Origin: Hydractinia symbiolongicarpus
Taxonomy: Eukaryota; Cnidaria; Hydrozoa; Anthoathecata; Hydractiniidae
NCBI RefSeq assembly: GCF_029227915.1
Contig: NC_079882.1
Span: 19,170,501 to 19,234,500 of the forward strand
Direction: 5' to 3'
DNA length: 64,000 nucleotides
This document shows positions 31,301-54,253 of this stretch, piece by piece. The position numbers and the translations under genes were made by a program. The notes beneath the pieces were generated by a model. It ran no database searches, was not told where the DNA came from, and was given only the letters and a program-made list of their open reading frames with translations. Numbering within the stretch: the stretch's first letter is position 1; every line of letters begins with the position of its first letter.

Positions 31301-33463
31301 TTTTGTATTTTTATCATTATTTAAGTTATTGAAACTTTTTTTTATTGTTTTAATTTTACTGAAATAAAAAAGTATTAAAACGATCTACTTTTCTGTCTAA
31401 GTATCTAAACTTCTAAGAGAGACATAGCGATGCCATTTAATGTTTTGTTAGGTAAGATTTTTCACAAAAAAATTATGGCGGCGTGGTGTTTACCTTGGAC
31501 TTGATTGCTCAACCCGGGAATCCTAGTTCGAAACCAGAATTTTTCAAATAAGTCTCGCCTATGTTGGAATAAGCGAGACAACGGTGTCTTGGCAATTTTA
31601 AAGCTAGCTAAAGGTTGGCAGAGCACGAGGGAAGGGACAAAACAGTAAACTACTTCAATGTACATGTTCTTAACTTTATTCCAGAGATATTGTGGAAGAC
31701 ATTCATCTAAATGATAATTTTAAAGTCATTTTTAGACATTTGGCCTAAATTTACCAATTTTGGACAGGTGTCCAAAATTTTTTTTGAGATTATTATTCTT
31801 TATACAGAATAAAAAAATCTTATTTTGTTCTTGAGATATCCTGCTTTAAGAGGGTAAATCGAATTATTTTTTCGTAGCATTTTGGTCTGCTGGGAAACAG
31901 CCGTGAGATGTAGACAACGGTAAACCGAGGTACAGATTCCTTCCAGCCTTAGGCCGTCATCAAAAATATGTTGTGTTCGCGTCCTCCGACCGACTCACTT
32001 TGGTAAAAAAACTTGACTCGGTAAGTCGGAAAAAGACGGGGAAAAAATTTCGCGAGATATTTTTAACCTAGTTAAGACATTACAATATTTAATAGCTTTT
32101 CACACATTCCTAAGAAAAAATCGCAAAAAATCTTTGTTCAGAATGGATAGTCTACGCGACCATGATTCCAAAATTGTCACTCGTGCCTCGATATGTTCGC
32201 GCGCAAGTAAGAATTATGTTAAAATAAATTATATAACCTAATTAGGTTAAGTGTCGCCTATTTAGGTGAACACTGCCACGTTTTTGTCCACCATATTTAT
32301 TTTTTCCCTGTGGCGTGAATGGCTGAAATCCATTATTTAAAACAACAAATAGTGCCACACAAGGTTTGGGCCATATGTTACCAATGCGCGATGCAAGTAA
32401 GACAATAATTGGTCAAAATTATCTGCAAAGTGGACAGATTTGATTCACATAAATATTGTATTGCGAAACACAATGATTTAGATGTATTTACAACAGAAAG
32501 TTTATGTTCGCCTAGTTAGACTACGGGTAGCCTAATTAAACTACATCACGTCGCCTAACTAAACGACTCGCCTAAGTAGGTCATGCCGCCTAATTAGGTG
32601 TTTACCCAGACTGTCAGGATGCGAACATAACATATTTTTTATGGTGGCCTTATCCCAACACGAGGGTGCCGATAAGCGGCATACGCCGTAAAAAGTGCGG
32701 GCGTTTTCGGGCGAGTTCGGCGTTTTGAAAAAAATTCAACTATTCGTCCGAAAAAACCCGCATAGACCCGAACAATGCCCGAAAGAAAAAAAAAACAGAC
32801 ACTAATATATGATTCAAAAAAACTATAAAAATTAAAATAAACTTACTATGTCGTAGCGAAGTTCTTAGAAGAACTGTTTTTGATGGTTTTTGAAGAAGTT
32901 TACTTTATAAATAACTTATATATAAACTTTATTAACTCCTTTCCCATCAAGCGCCTTTTTCCCAACCATCGTCCGCATGGTTTGTTACAAGGAACTGCAT
33001 TTCGGGAATGTTCCGGGCGAGTTCAGGAAAGTGCGGGCGGTTTCGGGGGACAACCGCCAATTTTATTTGAAAAGTCGCCTGAGCTCGCCCGTATATATGC
33101 AGGCATTTGCAGCTTATCGGCACCCTCTTATCCCAAACTGTGGACTGTTAAGGGCATGTTTTAAAGTTCAACTCGTTTAACTTGCATAAAAAAATCATAA
33201 CATGAACCGGAATTGAAAAATGGTCTATTCTTTTTAAAAGAGATCATAAAAATTTTAAGATTTTGGACATGTCTTCCACCGTGAACTGGGCTATACACTA
33301 TTACTACAGAGGCAATCAACGATACAAGATTATGATAAAAATGTAATATACCTTTATTTGTGTTTTCAATTTGCCCCTTTGTCCGATGACGACCATGTTT
33401 ATGTTGTTTGTTTTTCTGCTTAAGTGGTCCTGGTTTATGTTTTGGCTGTGCTTCGGTAGCCAT
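19399..33463 (-). CDS. TSR1: TSR1, pre-40S ribosome maturation factor, 24 exons
   Basis: A 792-aa nucleolar/cytoplasmic GTPase-like factor that blocks premature 40S activity. Exons: 33463-33352, 28717-28563, 28478-28369, 28269-28191, 25986-25870, 25528-25458, 25371-25332, 24573-24463, 24376-24266, 24114-24058, 23841-23688, 23563-23394, 23292-23263, 23121-23045, 22942-22850, 22316-22245, 22043-21965, 21839-21788, 21507-21449, 21128-21066, 20720-20637, 20549-20318, 20013-19939, 19574-19399 (2,379 nt). Basic N-terminus ([19 protein letters not shown]), AARP2CN region in exons 8-9 ([20 protein letters not shown]), [14 protein letters not shown] with an acidic run, and the C-terminal domain ([29 protein letters not shown]). 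No P-loop GKS is seen, as expected for TSR1. Exon 11 must use a GTTGGT donor, because the downstream GTAATG would create a stop. Intron 1 is 4.6 kb and full of repeats. Confidence 0.96.
19815..19895 (-). repeat. tRNA-derived SINE head in the last TSR1 intron
   Basis: On the minus strand GTGTTCGACTCTCGG is a good Pol III B box, preceded about 45 bases upstream by an A-box-like segment. An A-rich tail follows. It does not look like a full functional tRNA and is best read as a SINE head. Confidence 0.45.
26895..27510 (-). mobile_element. Decayed Tigger/pogo element in TSR1 intron 4
   Basis: The ends CAGTTAACTCCTAGTAACT (left) and, inverted, CAGTAGACTCTCAGTAACT (right) are a diverged Tigger-type terminal inverted repeat pair. 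A minus-strand remnant (27259-26972) contains [17 protein letters not shown] and [14 protein letters not shown], which resemble the C-terminal tail of Tigger-type transposases. Everything upstream, including the catalytic domain, has been lost, so this is a short deletion derivative. A TA precedes the left end; the right flank is CA. Confidence 0.65.
30205..30489 (-). CDS. Small unrecognised open frame nested in TSR1 intron 1
   Basis: A 94-aa frame starting at a real ATG (30489). Its composition looks protein-like rather than translated AT-rich junk, with balanced Arg, His, Pro and Trp (e.g. [20 protein letters not shown] and [12 protein letters not shown]). I do not recognise the family. It shares strand with TSR1 but no splice sites join it to TSR1 exons, and its frame is not required there. 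It could be a nested single-exon gene, the last exon of an alternative transcript, or a fossil coding exon. No signal peptide or clear membrane segment. Confidence 0.35.
   Translation of the reverse strand: MGHTVYMYIMQDRTFKQVYNECSHRIHTQPGHPSQFIDSWPLVTRSYTRNPAMRFLTNSVVNVDGGTDELSLQNYTYRRNRHFIVDLIEDNFFI
31475..31650 (+). repeat. tRNA-derived SINE in TSR1 intron 1
   Basis: GGCGTGGTGTTTACCTTGG is an A-box-like segment, followed by the B-box-like AGTTCGAAACC at 31525-31535. The body downstream resembles neither of the other SINEs in the window. End points are approximate. Confidence 0.45.
31952..32649. mobile_element. Harbinger-type MITE in TSR1 intron 1
   Basis: A 698-bp non-coding element with 34-bp terminal inverted repeats (31952-31985 and 32616-32649, five mismatches) beginning GGCCGTCATC / GGCCACCATA. 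It is flanked by TTA on both sides (31949-31951 and 32650-32652), the PIF/Harbinger target duplication. Inside are several short CCTAATTAGG palindromes. Its ends differ from those of the intact Harbinger at 568-3680, so another transposase family must have moved it. Confidence 0.8.
32662..33127. mobile_element. MITE (possibly hAT-like) next to the Harbinger MITE
   Basis: Inverted ends of about 26 bp with three mismatches start GAGGGTGCCGATAAGC (32662-32687 and 33102-33127). TTATCCCAA occurs directly before the left end (32650-32658, three bases away) and directly after the right end (33128-33136), a likely target duplication of 8-9 bp as in hAT elements. The interior is unusually GC-rich for this window, with CGGGCG-type runs. 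Confidence 0.6.
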
Positions 33464-33556
33464 TTTGAAAAGAAATGTGCTTTATTTTTTTTTACCCGAT
33501 ACATGAAAACAAAATCCGGACGAATTCCGTATCTAGCTAGTTAGATGTAAACAAAT
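33464..33556. promoter_or_regulatory. Bidirectional promoter between TSR1 and ZMYND10
   Basis: Only 93 bp separate the two ATG codons, which face away from each other, so both core promoters and 5' UTRs overlap here or extend into the coding regions. The interval has a poly-T/A tract (about 33484-33493) and the short palindromic CTAGCTAG (33533-33540). No TATA box is evident. Both starts have good context (AAAATGGCTACC and AATATGGCGG). Confidence 0.75.
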
Positions 33557-46519
<12,963 letters not shown>

Positions 46520-46564
46520 CTTTGTATGAATCTCAGTTGCATCTGTACATATCATTATCTTTCA

Positions 46565-46570
46565 AATAAA
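46565..46570 (+). terminator. Polyadenylation signal of ZMYND10
   Basis: AATAAA lies 46 bp after the ZMYND10 stop (TAG at 46517-46519), a normal distance for a short 3' UTR. Confidence 0.6.
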
Positions 46571-47583
46571 AAGATCATTTACTTTGGTTTTTTAATTGCG
46601 TTGAATTCTCAAATAATAAGTCCAGTGGAGATTATACAATGTTAAATGGATTGTTTTGATGTCTGATCATCTTGCGCTCTGCATGTCAATTACACCTGTT
46701 CTTAATTTGAAGAGGTAGGTAAGGGGGGACTACACGTCGTGAAAAAGGATCATAATGAACTTATAAAGAATGCGGTTCGTCCTGTTCCATGATGCGGTAT
46801 CAATATACACCACACTGGAGATCAAATTTATTTTTGTCTCAAGCTTTCAACCTTGTAACCTTTCTGCGTTGACGTTACGGTGGTATTACTGAAATGTAAT
46901 TAAGATTCTAATTATAATTTTCCTCCGTAGTTAATCAAGGTTAAGTATACTTAATTGTTCGGACGATTGTGTATACAATTTGAAAGTGATTGTTGATGAT
47001 GTCAATCTAGTCGATGTTTCGTGTTGTAAATATTCATTAAGGAGAAAAACACACACGCTGATCTGGGAAAGACAATCGAGAAATATTTCTCTGCTCATAC
47101 AATGATATATGTCCATGTTTGATTTTGATTTTTTAAAATGGTAAAAGTAGCGTTTGTAGTAAGGTTTGTTAATTCTTTTATGTTTTTTATAGGGATTCAG
47201 CTTACTAATTTTAAAATGTTTAAAATACAAGTTGTTGTTAACGGTGACGTAATTCTTACAGAAGTAGACAGTTTAAGAATTTCGTTAAGGTGCAAGGTTT
47301 AAAAAGGTATTATGTTTGCAAACGCTAGCCACAAACAAGAAGAAAGTCTCGGCGTAACTCAAAAAAACTTAAAGGGTGGGACTAAAGAGGTGTATTGATC
47401 CTCATCAATTTTATTACGAGGTATATATAATGTGTTAAAAATCAGGAATTTCTACCTAAGGTTATAAATTGGAATTAATTAGCGTGCTTTCTTTCCTGCA
47501 AATCAAAAATAAAGAATTGCTCATATATTTGGCTATGAACTATAAATAATGCTGAAACACACGAGCGCTAGTTGTTTAAAGAC

Positions 47584-47616
<33 letters not shown>

Positions 47617-50600
47617 CGTTGTTGTTTTTGTACTAGTTTTTTTATTGCAATCGCAAGCTATAAAAAGTCAGAGAGCCCAAAGTCAGATAAGCCCCTTTTT
47701 TTTTTACAAAAAATTAGTGTTGTAACCTTTTAAAAGAAAAATTTTTGCTTGGTGTGATAATGATTTTCTTCCATGATGTATATGCACCTGCCCTCAATTT
47801 TTCTCTTGTCAAAATGAGTTACCGCTTGTGTTGCTTTTGTTACTTTTTCTTTAGATTTAGATATCTACGTTTTTATACTGTAATTCAAACGCCGTAAATG
47901 AAAAAAAGTGTTTTAAAGAGTGGAGTGAGTAGCACAGCAATGGGCGCTAAAATGAGAACATACAACTTTCTGCATTCCGAGTGATTAATTATTCGCTTAG
48001 TTTTTCAAATATAGCTAGTTTACTTTGATTTTGTTGAAAGCATTTTATATTACAAAGACTCGTTATTCTTCAACACGATTTTCCTTCTTGTAAGGAAAAT
48101 TATAATCTTGTAAATTTTTCATGCTCTTGGCATTGCGGCCGAATATAAAATAAACGTAAAGCTATCGATAGTCAAAAGTTGTTTAAAGAAGAAAAGGTTA
48201 TGATGTCACCTTGAAAGTTTCTTCGTGAAATTATCTCAAGTAAAATAAAGAAGACATGGTATAAGGGTTGGCTTTAGATGTTAGAAAGCGTGAAAAAATC
48301 TGCGCTGAAGGAGGAGGAGGAGGAGACAACCGATTGTTGTGACGTGTTAACAAAAAAGAAAAGAGCTTTTTCAATACGTTTGCAAGAAATATCTTCAGCT
48401 TCACAGTTGTGAGAAGAAAATTTTTTTTACAAAATGCAAACATTTAGTTTTCCTCCGCAGTTATCAATATTTTGGTTCTTGTGTTAAAAATGAAAGGCTT
48501 AATATGCTAGGTATCTTTGAACTGTTGAAATTTGTGTGAGCACTTTCTTACTTATAATCGTGCACGTGACATGCAGTTTTGTTAAGAGAATGTTACCACC
48601 CTATTTCGTTTATTTCGAATGGCTCTGTTCTAGATAAGGCATAGGCTAGTAATTTTATGACTTTTATTTTTTTTTCTATGACGAGAAGATGTGAAAGCTT
48701 ATATTTTCATTACTTGAAGCAAAAAACATTTTATGAAGCTATTTGAAAAAAAATATTTATAAGGAAACATCTCTTCCGATCTAGTTAGTCGTCTTCGACA
48801 TAATAAAAATTAGGAAGAAATAAATTGAAAAGATGAAAAAATCAGGAAAAGCTATTACTTGGCGAAAAATGAAGGCATCGGCAAAAAATAATGACGTCAG
48901 CATTAATTTTTTGACGTCAAATTATTTCTATTTTAGTTAGTGTAGTCAGCAATTGTCCCTACTAGAATGTTATGAGGGATTGCCCTAACAAAGCTAATTA
49001 GGGTTAATTGGCCTTGAATGTAAAGCAAGATAATTTCCAGGTCCTTTTTATGAACAATTGGAACAAGAAGCCCTGCGGCTTAAAGATTTCCGCCATTAGC
49101 AATAATCTGAAAAAGAACTGAACTTGAAGAGGACTGACAAATTTGGGGAACAAAATCTTTGAATATTCTAAGATTTTAAAATTCAATTTTTGATTGTACA
49201 GAAGGAACGACCCAATTATTAAAGGGAAAGTTAATAACACCAAAGATGGCGCATTATAAGACGATCTTCATTATGCTACACTGCACGAGCATTTACTTTC
49301 GATAGCATACAAACTTTAAAATAAAGTATTGTTCATTGGATAATAAAATAATTTGTTGCACTGTTAGGATTCTTATTGGCTTAAAACTAATTTTAGCCTC
49401 GTTCTCAAAAAAAATCTGTTAAAACAAGGATTCAGGCTTTAGCCTGGATAAGTTTTGGGCGTCCAGCCTAGCTGCGCTGTCTATATCTATCTATATCTCT
49501 CTCTATCTGTGTATCTCCTCAGGCGATTTTAAAGATTCCGATCTTTTTTATAAGGTCCAGGAATTCATATGTCCCATGTTCTACAGAACAGTGGACCCTC
49601 CAAATAGGTTGGTAGCATTGTGGACAATTAAAATTACATCGTCAGCTGACCCAATTTAGGGGCGTTTGGATCCATATTTCCCTAAAGTTACCCTAATTTT
49701 AAAAAATTGTTAAGGCTTATTGAAAAGTTGGTTCCTAAGACTGTGTCAGGCCTTCCTCGAAGACCTTGTTTAGGATCTTAATTTTACCCCGTTGGTGTCA
49801 TGCCAATTCTTCATTTGAATTCTTTATGCCAATTCTTTTTATCTTAGTGAGAATACGATGAGAGTTCATTCGACGTTTGAATTATACCCTCTCTCTTCCT
49901 GTCCGAAAAGTTAAAAGTATCAAGAATCTTCAAAATCACTGTGAGCAACGCTTCTCTTTTTTTTAACCCAACCAAATATTTAGACCACAAAAGATTTAAC
50001 CCCCTCTCTTTATGAGGTCAGATTGACGTTCAGAGTAACACTTCGATTTGTGAATCACTCCTAAGTACACTGGATCAATTGTTTTTGGCGGGCAAAATTT
50101 CTTGATTTATTTTTCCGATTTTGACTGACAACCTTACCACCGATAAAATTTTCTTATGTCGAACACGCTTTTTAACCATAGTAACCACATTAACACCAGT
50201 AGTGTTAACAGGGTACTTCGAAATATTCACCAATAAATCTTTACAAAAATAATATTTCAAAGGCTGTGATTCTCTGTAACACCATTTTAAATGATCAGCG
50301 GACTTTAAAACATCTTTTAAAACTATTTTAGAGGTATTTTAGTAGGGGAGGGGGGTAATACCACCCTCATTAAATAGTATCTAACCAAAATGGGTTATAA
50401 TGAAAAAAGTAATTTTTCATCTCTAGTCAAAATTTTTCCAACCAGATCCGAAAAATGTAAAAAAAAATCCGTCTTTTATTTTAATAACGAAATAAAAATT
50501 TCTGCATCTTCTAGTAATAGGGAAAAAGTAAATATTAGAAAATTATCTCTTTTAAAAATAAGCATCCATCGGACGATTAAATTTGTGACGAATTTATTGG

Positions 50601-52229
50601 TGACTATTTTAAATTTCGCGCGAAATGAAATAAAATTTGAACGACGCTCAATTAATTAAAATTTCTCTCCAAAGAAAGGGTAAATCATCTTATTAAAATC
50701 TTTATTGGACACATAAAAAGGTGTTTTATTTATATTCCAAAATTCATAGTATAATTTCTATCCTCCTAGCTTGAACTGAATGTTATCAAAAATTATCATT
50801 TTTTTATAAACTTAAGTGATTCAAATGTTTTTCATAACCCCCTTTTTGATCTAGAAAATGTGTCTAACAATGCAATTGATGTAATCGTGGTCAAACTGTC
50901 GTAGCTAAACGTCCAACTTTGCATGATAAAAAACACCTGATTTTGATTTCTATACGTGAGAGAAAAAGTCTTTTCGTTCACCCCTTCCTCTTTCCACAAG
51001 ACCAAAGTGTAGGAAAAAACATAGAATTTTCACACATTAAAAATTAATGAAATTTCGGATTTGTTCAATTTCTTTTATCTTTTAATGGACACAAACATCA
51101 CAAACGGGAACGTATGATTGATGTTGATTTCACAGGCAAATAGGCAATTAATATCATAGAAAGGAAAATAAGTTTATAAAAGAGACTATATAAGGGATTG
51201 AAACTGAAAAGTCCGTGCAGAAAATAACTTTCGACTAAGAGTGCATGAGGATACATAACTGCATGCAACTGACATATGGTATTAATTTTGTTTACTTCTT
51301 TTATGATTTAATATCTTTATTTATATTTTTACTTAACTTACAACAGGATTAAAACTTCAAAGTAGTGATCTTTCTCCGTAAATATAATTTTATCCGTACA
51401 TAAAATTTTCCGTGGGTATAATTTTTTCGAAGATATAATTTTTTTTAAATATAAAAAATAAGATATATAATAGGTTCGCGAAATCCAAGACAAAATCGCA
51501 AATATAGGTTTCACATTCGCGTTCGCAATTTATTATTCCATCGTAATTCTGGCCTGGTTCGAAGCTCTAGTTTCGCCTTTTTTTAAATAAAATATTTTTT
51601 TCCTTTTTATTTTCCTGTTTTTTAATTTTTCTGATAAATAGACTCCCAATCTTCTTTATACACGCAAACACTGTTTTTTTTTAAAATTATTTCTAATGAT
51701 AAGAAATCATATCATTACAACTTGTGTTTTCCACACTTGATATGGTGAGTTTTAAGAAAACACTCCGTAACAAGTAAGAGTTATTTGTTGTTGCTAATTC
51801 TCTTTTTCCTGCATAAAAATGCCTCTGCGGGACATTTCAGGAGAAAAAAAGCGCTATCAATTTAACAAACAAAAATAAGAAGAGAGGGAAAAAAGAAATA
51901 ATATAACAAAGAAAAGTAATTAAAATGACGAAAACAGAAAATAAAATTAAGACAGTGTTGCTCAGATTATCCGAATGAAGGAAAATAGTCACCGTTGAAG
52001 AATATTTAATCTTAGACGTTAAAGTGAAGAAAAAACTTTATGTAGACCACTTAGTATTGCGGTTGTTTCTGATTTGACTCTTCATAATTTTCTCTTTAAT
52101 TTTTAGGTTGTAATAGAAATGTATGTAGAAGATATCAAACTATCCAGATCGCACACGCAACAATATCGTTAATATTATAGGACGAAGTAGAGAAATAGCA
52201 TAATTTGCCCTTATCGATTCCCATCGAGA
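46571..52229. other. 5.7-kb intergenic stretch, no recognised gene
   Basis: No open frame with recognisable content on either strand. It holds a (GTT)n microsatellite (47582-47629), a short GGA repeat (about 48310-48322), a CTAT-rich tract (about 49485-49510) and a sequence near 49,065-49,095 related in inverted orientation to the end of the candidate element at 8.5 kb. The right edge must contain the GPCR promoter and 5' leader. Confidence 0.5.
47582..47629 (+). repeat. (GTT)n microsatellite
   Basis: About fifteen GTT units with one GTC interruption. Confidence 0.95.
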
Positions 52230-53105
52230 ATGGACGTTTTACGTATTATACCTCTCATTCTTCACGTGATTTCTATCTTATTACATACACTTGGAATTTA
52301 TTTGCTGCGTCAGCAAACTTTAAACACGTCCAATCAAATTCCACTGTTATTAAATCTCAGCATTGCTGAGATTTTCATGAGCGTATTCGATTTTACGTAC
52401 AATATCTTACAACACAGTAACGTTAATAAAAACACGACGGAGTATTTTTACACGATACAATGCACGTGTTTTGTTATATCGTATTTTTTAATCCTCATCG
52501 TATTGACATTGGATCGGTTTTTTGAAGTTTACTTAAACATCACATACCCGGTGTATTTCTCCCGACAGATCGTGTCACGTTGTCTTGCAGTATGCTGGAT
52601 TATCGGATTTACATTGTGTGTTCTGCTTGTAATTTTGCGGTATACAATCAATATAGACTCACTTCGAGTTGTATTCCTTATACTGTTTCCAACGTTTGAA
52701 TCTATCTTTTTTACCGTAGCAGTTTTGACGTACGGTTACATCTTTAAAAAATATCGCAAAGCGAATTTATCGCAAGCAAAAGGAGGATCTAACACATCGT
52801 TGCAAAAGAGAACTTTCAAACGAAGAAAATTTTTCGTCCCTACTTTGATTATTGTGACTTTCTTCTTCTTTGCTATTATACCCGACCAGCTGCACTTGTT
52901 TTTGTTTTACTTATACGACGCCGGAAGTAACAAGGCGTTAGACGCCATTTTGACGTTATACGTGATTGGATTTATATGCGATGCGTTGATATACATCTTT
53001 TTTCCAAAAGGAAATCGAACGATGCTGAAGAAAATGTTCAAGCCGCATCGAGCAGTAGTACATCCAGCCACAACATGGTCAGCGGAGACAAGCAGTCATC
53101 ACTGA
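52230..53105 (+). CDS. Class A-like 7TM G-protein-coupled receptor, intronless
   Basis: A 291-aa plasma-membrane receptor with seven hydrophobic segments near residues 5-26, 36-60, 76-96, 115-137, 146-172, 201-225 and 235-258. Class A marks: LNLSIAEI in TM2 (usual NLxxAD), C78/C80 at the start of TM3, TLDRF at 93-97 in place of DRY, W123 in TM4, a proline in TM6 (AIIPD), and DALIY at 251-255 in place of NPxxY. The N-terminus is only about five residues long and the tail is short and Ser/His-rich, so a large peptide-binding ectodomain is absent. This form resembles the lineage-expanded orphan receptors of cnidarians. The ligand cannot be read from sequence. Confidence 0.85.
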   Translation: MDVLRIIPLILHVISILLHTLGIYLLRQQTLNTSNQIPLLLNLSIAEIFMSVFDFTYNILQHSNVNKNTTEYFYTIQCTCFVISYFLILIVLTLDRFFEVYLNITYPVYFSRQIVSRCLAVCWIIGFTLCVLLVILRYTINIDSLRVVFLILFPTFESIFFTVAVLTYGYIFKKYRKANLSQAKGGSNTSLQKRTFKRRKFFVPTLIIVTFFFFAIIPDQLHLFLFYLYDAGSNKALDAILTLYVIGFICDALIYIFFPKGNRTMLKKMFKPHRAVVHPATTWSAETSSHH

Positions 53106-54253
53106 CAGGTTGATGCATATCCTGTTTGACAACGGTCATGGATGGTTGACAACTGACATGACTGGATTAAAATAATACTTACGTGGACACAGGAATGATT
53201 TCTATTTATTTATTTATTTTTTTTATTTATTTATTTTTTTGCAATTTTGGCTAAACGCAACTTTTATGACGAATCTCTGTTTGGCGATATTGTGAAATGC
53301 GAGTGGGTAACGTTGAAGGGAAGGATATAAAATTAAACTAGAAGAGAGAAAATAGTGTTTGTTATGTTGGTGCTAGTTGATATAAATTTTTACCTAACCA
53401 GGCTATCATTTTACCCAACCCAGACTATTATTGAAGCCTGGGTTGGGTAATTGACTGCATTTTCCGCTATAGCGCGTGCTATAATTTTGTCCTCAATTTT
53501 GCCAAAATGCGCACGCGTTAATTACAATACTCCTGGATTTTTTGTGCTACGCAGAAAACGCAGCCTTAATTATTGGGCCCAGGCGTTTAGCAAAACATAA
53601 TCTGTAGTGGCTTGATGAGCCAATGCGTGAAACTAATATTAAAGGCAAAAAAGCTATAAGTATTTTTTGTTATTATTATTATTATTTGTGAATAAAATAG
53701 AGAATTATTTATTTCGTAAAATATATGTATATAAAAGGATCAACAAATAAAATTGATATTTTTAATCTTATTTTTAATTTAAAAAATTACAAAATGTTTG
53801 CGGCACACGCCACATTTCGCGATTTATGGAACTCATAGAAATTACGCGGAGCTACAAATATATCTACAAAAAGTTTAAATAAAGTTTATACATTAAAATA
53901 AAAACGTAAGCCTGCTTCTGATGAAAAACAAAACAGAGTAATTTCAGAAGAAAGAGCTTAGAAAGATTTCTGGGGATTGATACAGAAGTTGAAAGCTAAA
54001 AAATGATTTTTATATAAATTCAACTTCTTCTTGTTGATTTTTCGTAGTATGTAAGGTTGAAGTAAACACCTGATGATCTAACTCATAAAATCAAAATACG
54101 TCGGCCGGCGACGAAAATAAATCAGACGGAAAATCACTTCGAGATGTTTAGATCCCTTAAGAAAAGCATCGCGTTATAATTTTTATCTTTTTAAAAATCA
54201 TATCTTTCCTCGCAAAATTAAAAGTTTCAACCAACGTTCAAGTTTTTGAAAAG
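53106..54253. other. Intergenic between GPCR and GDPD genes
   Basis: About 1.1 kb between the convergent stops of the GPCR (plus) and GDPD (minus) genes. It contains TTTA-rich simple repeats (about 53200-53240), an ATT run (about 53670-53690) and several AATAAA motifs, but no coding region. Confidence 0.5.

Noticed and set aside
32880-33180. Overlapping plus-strand frames rich in Pro/Arg/Gly
   Set aside because: They are translations of the GC-rich MITE at 32662-33127.
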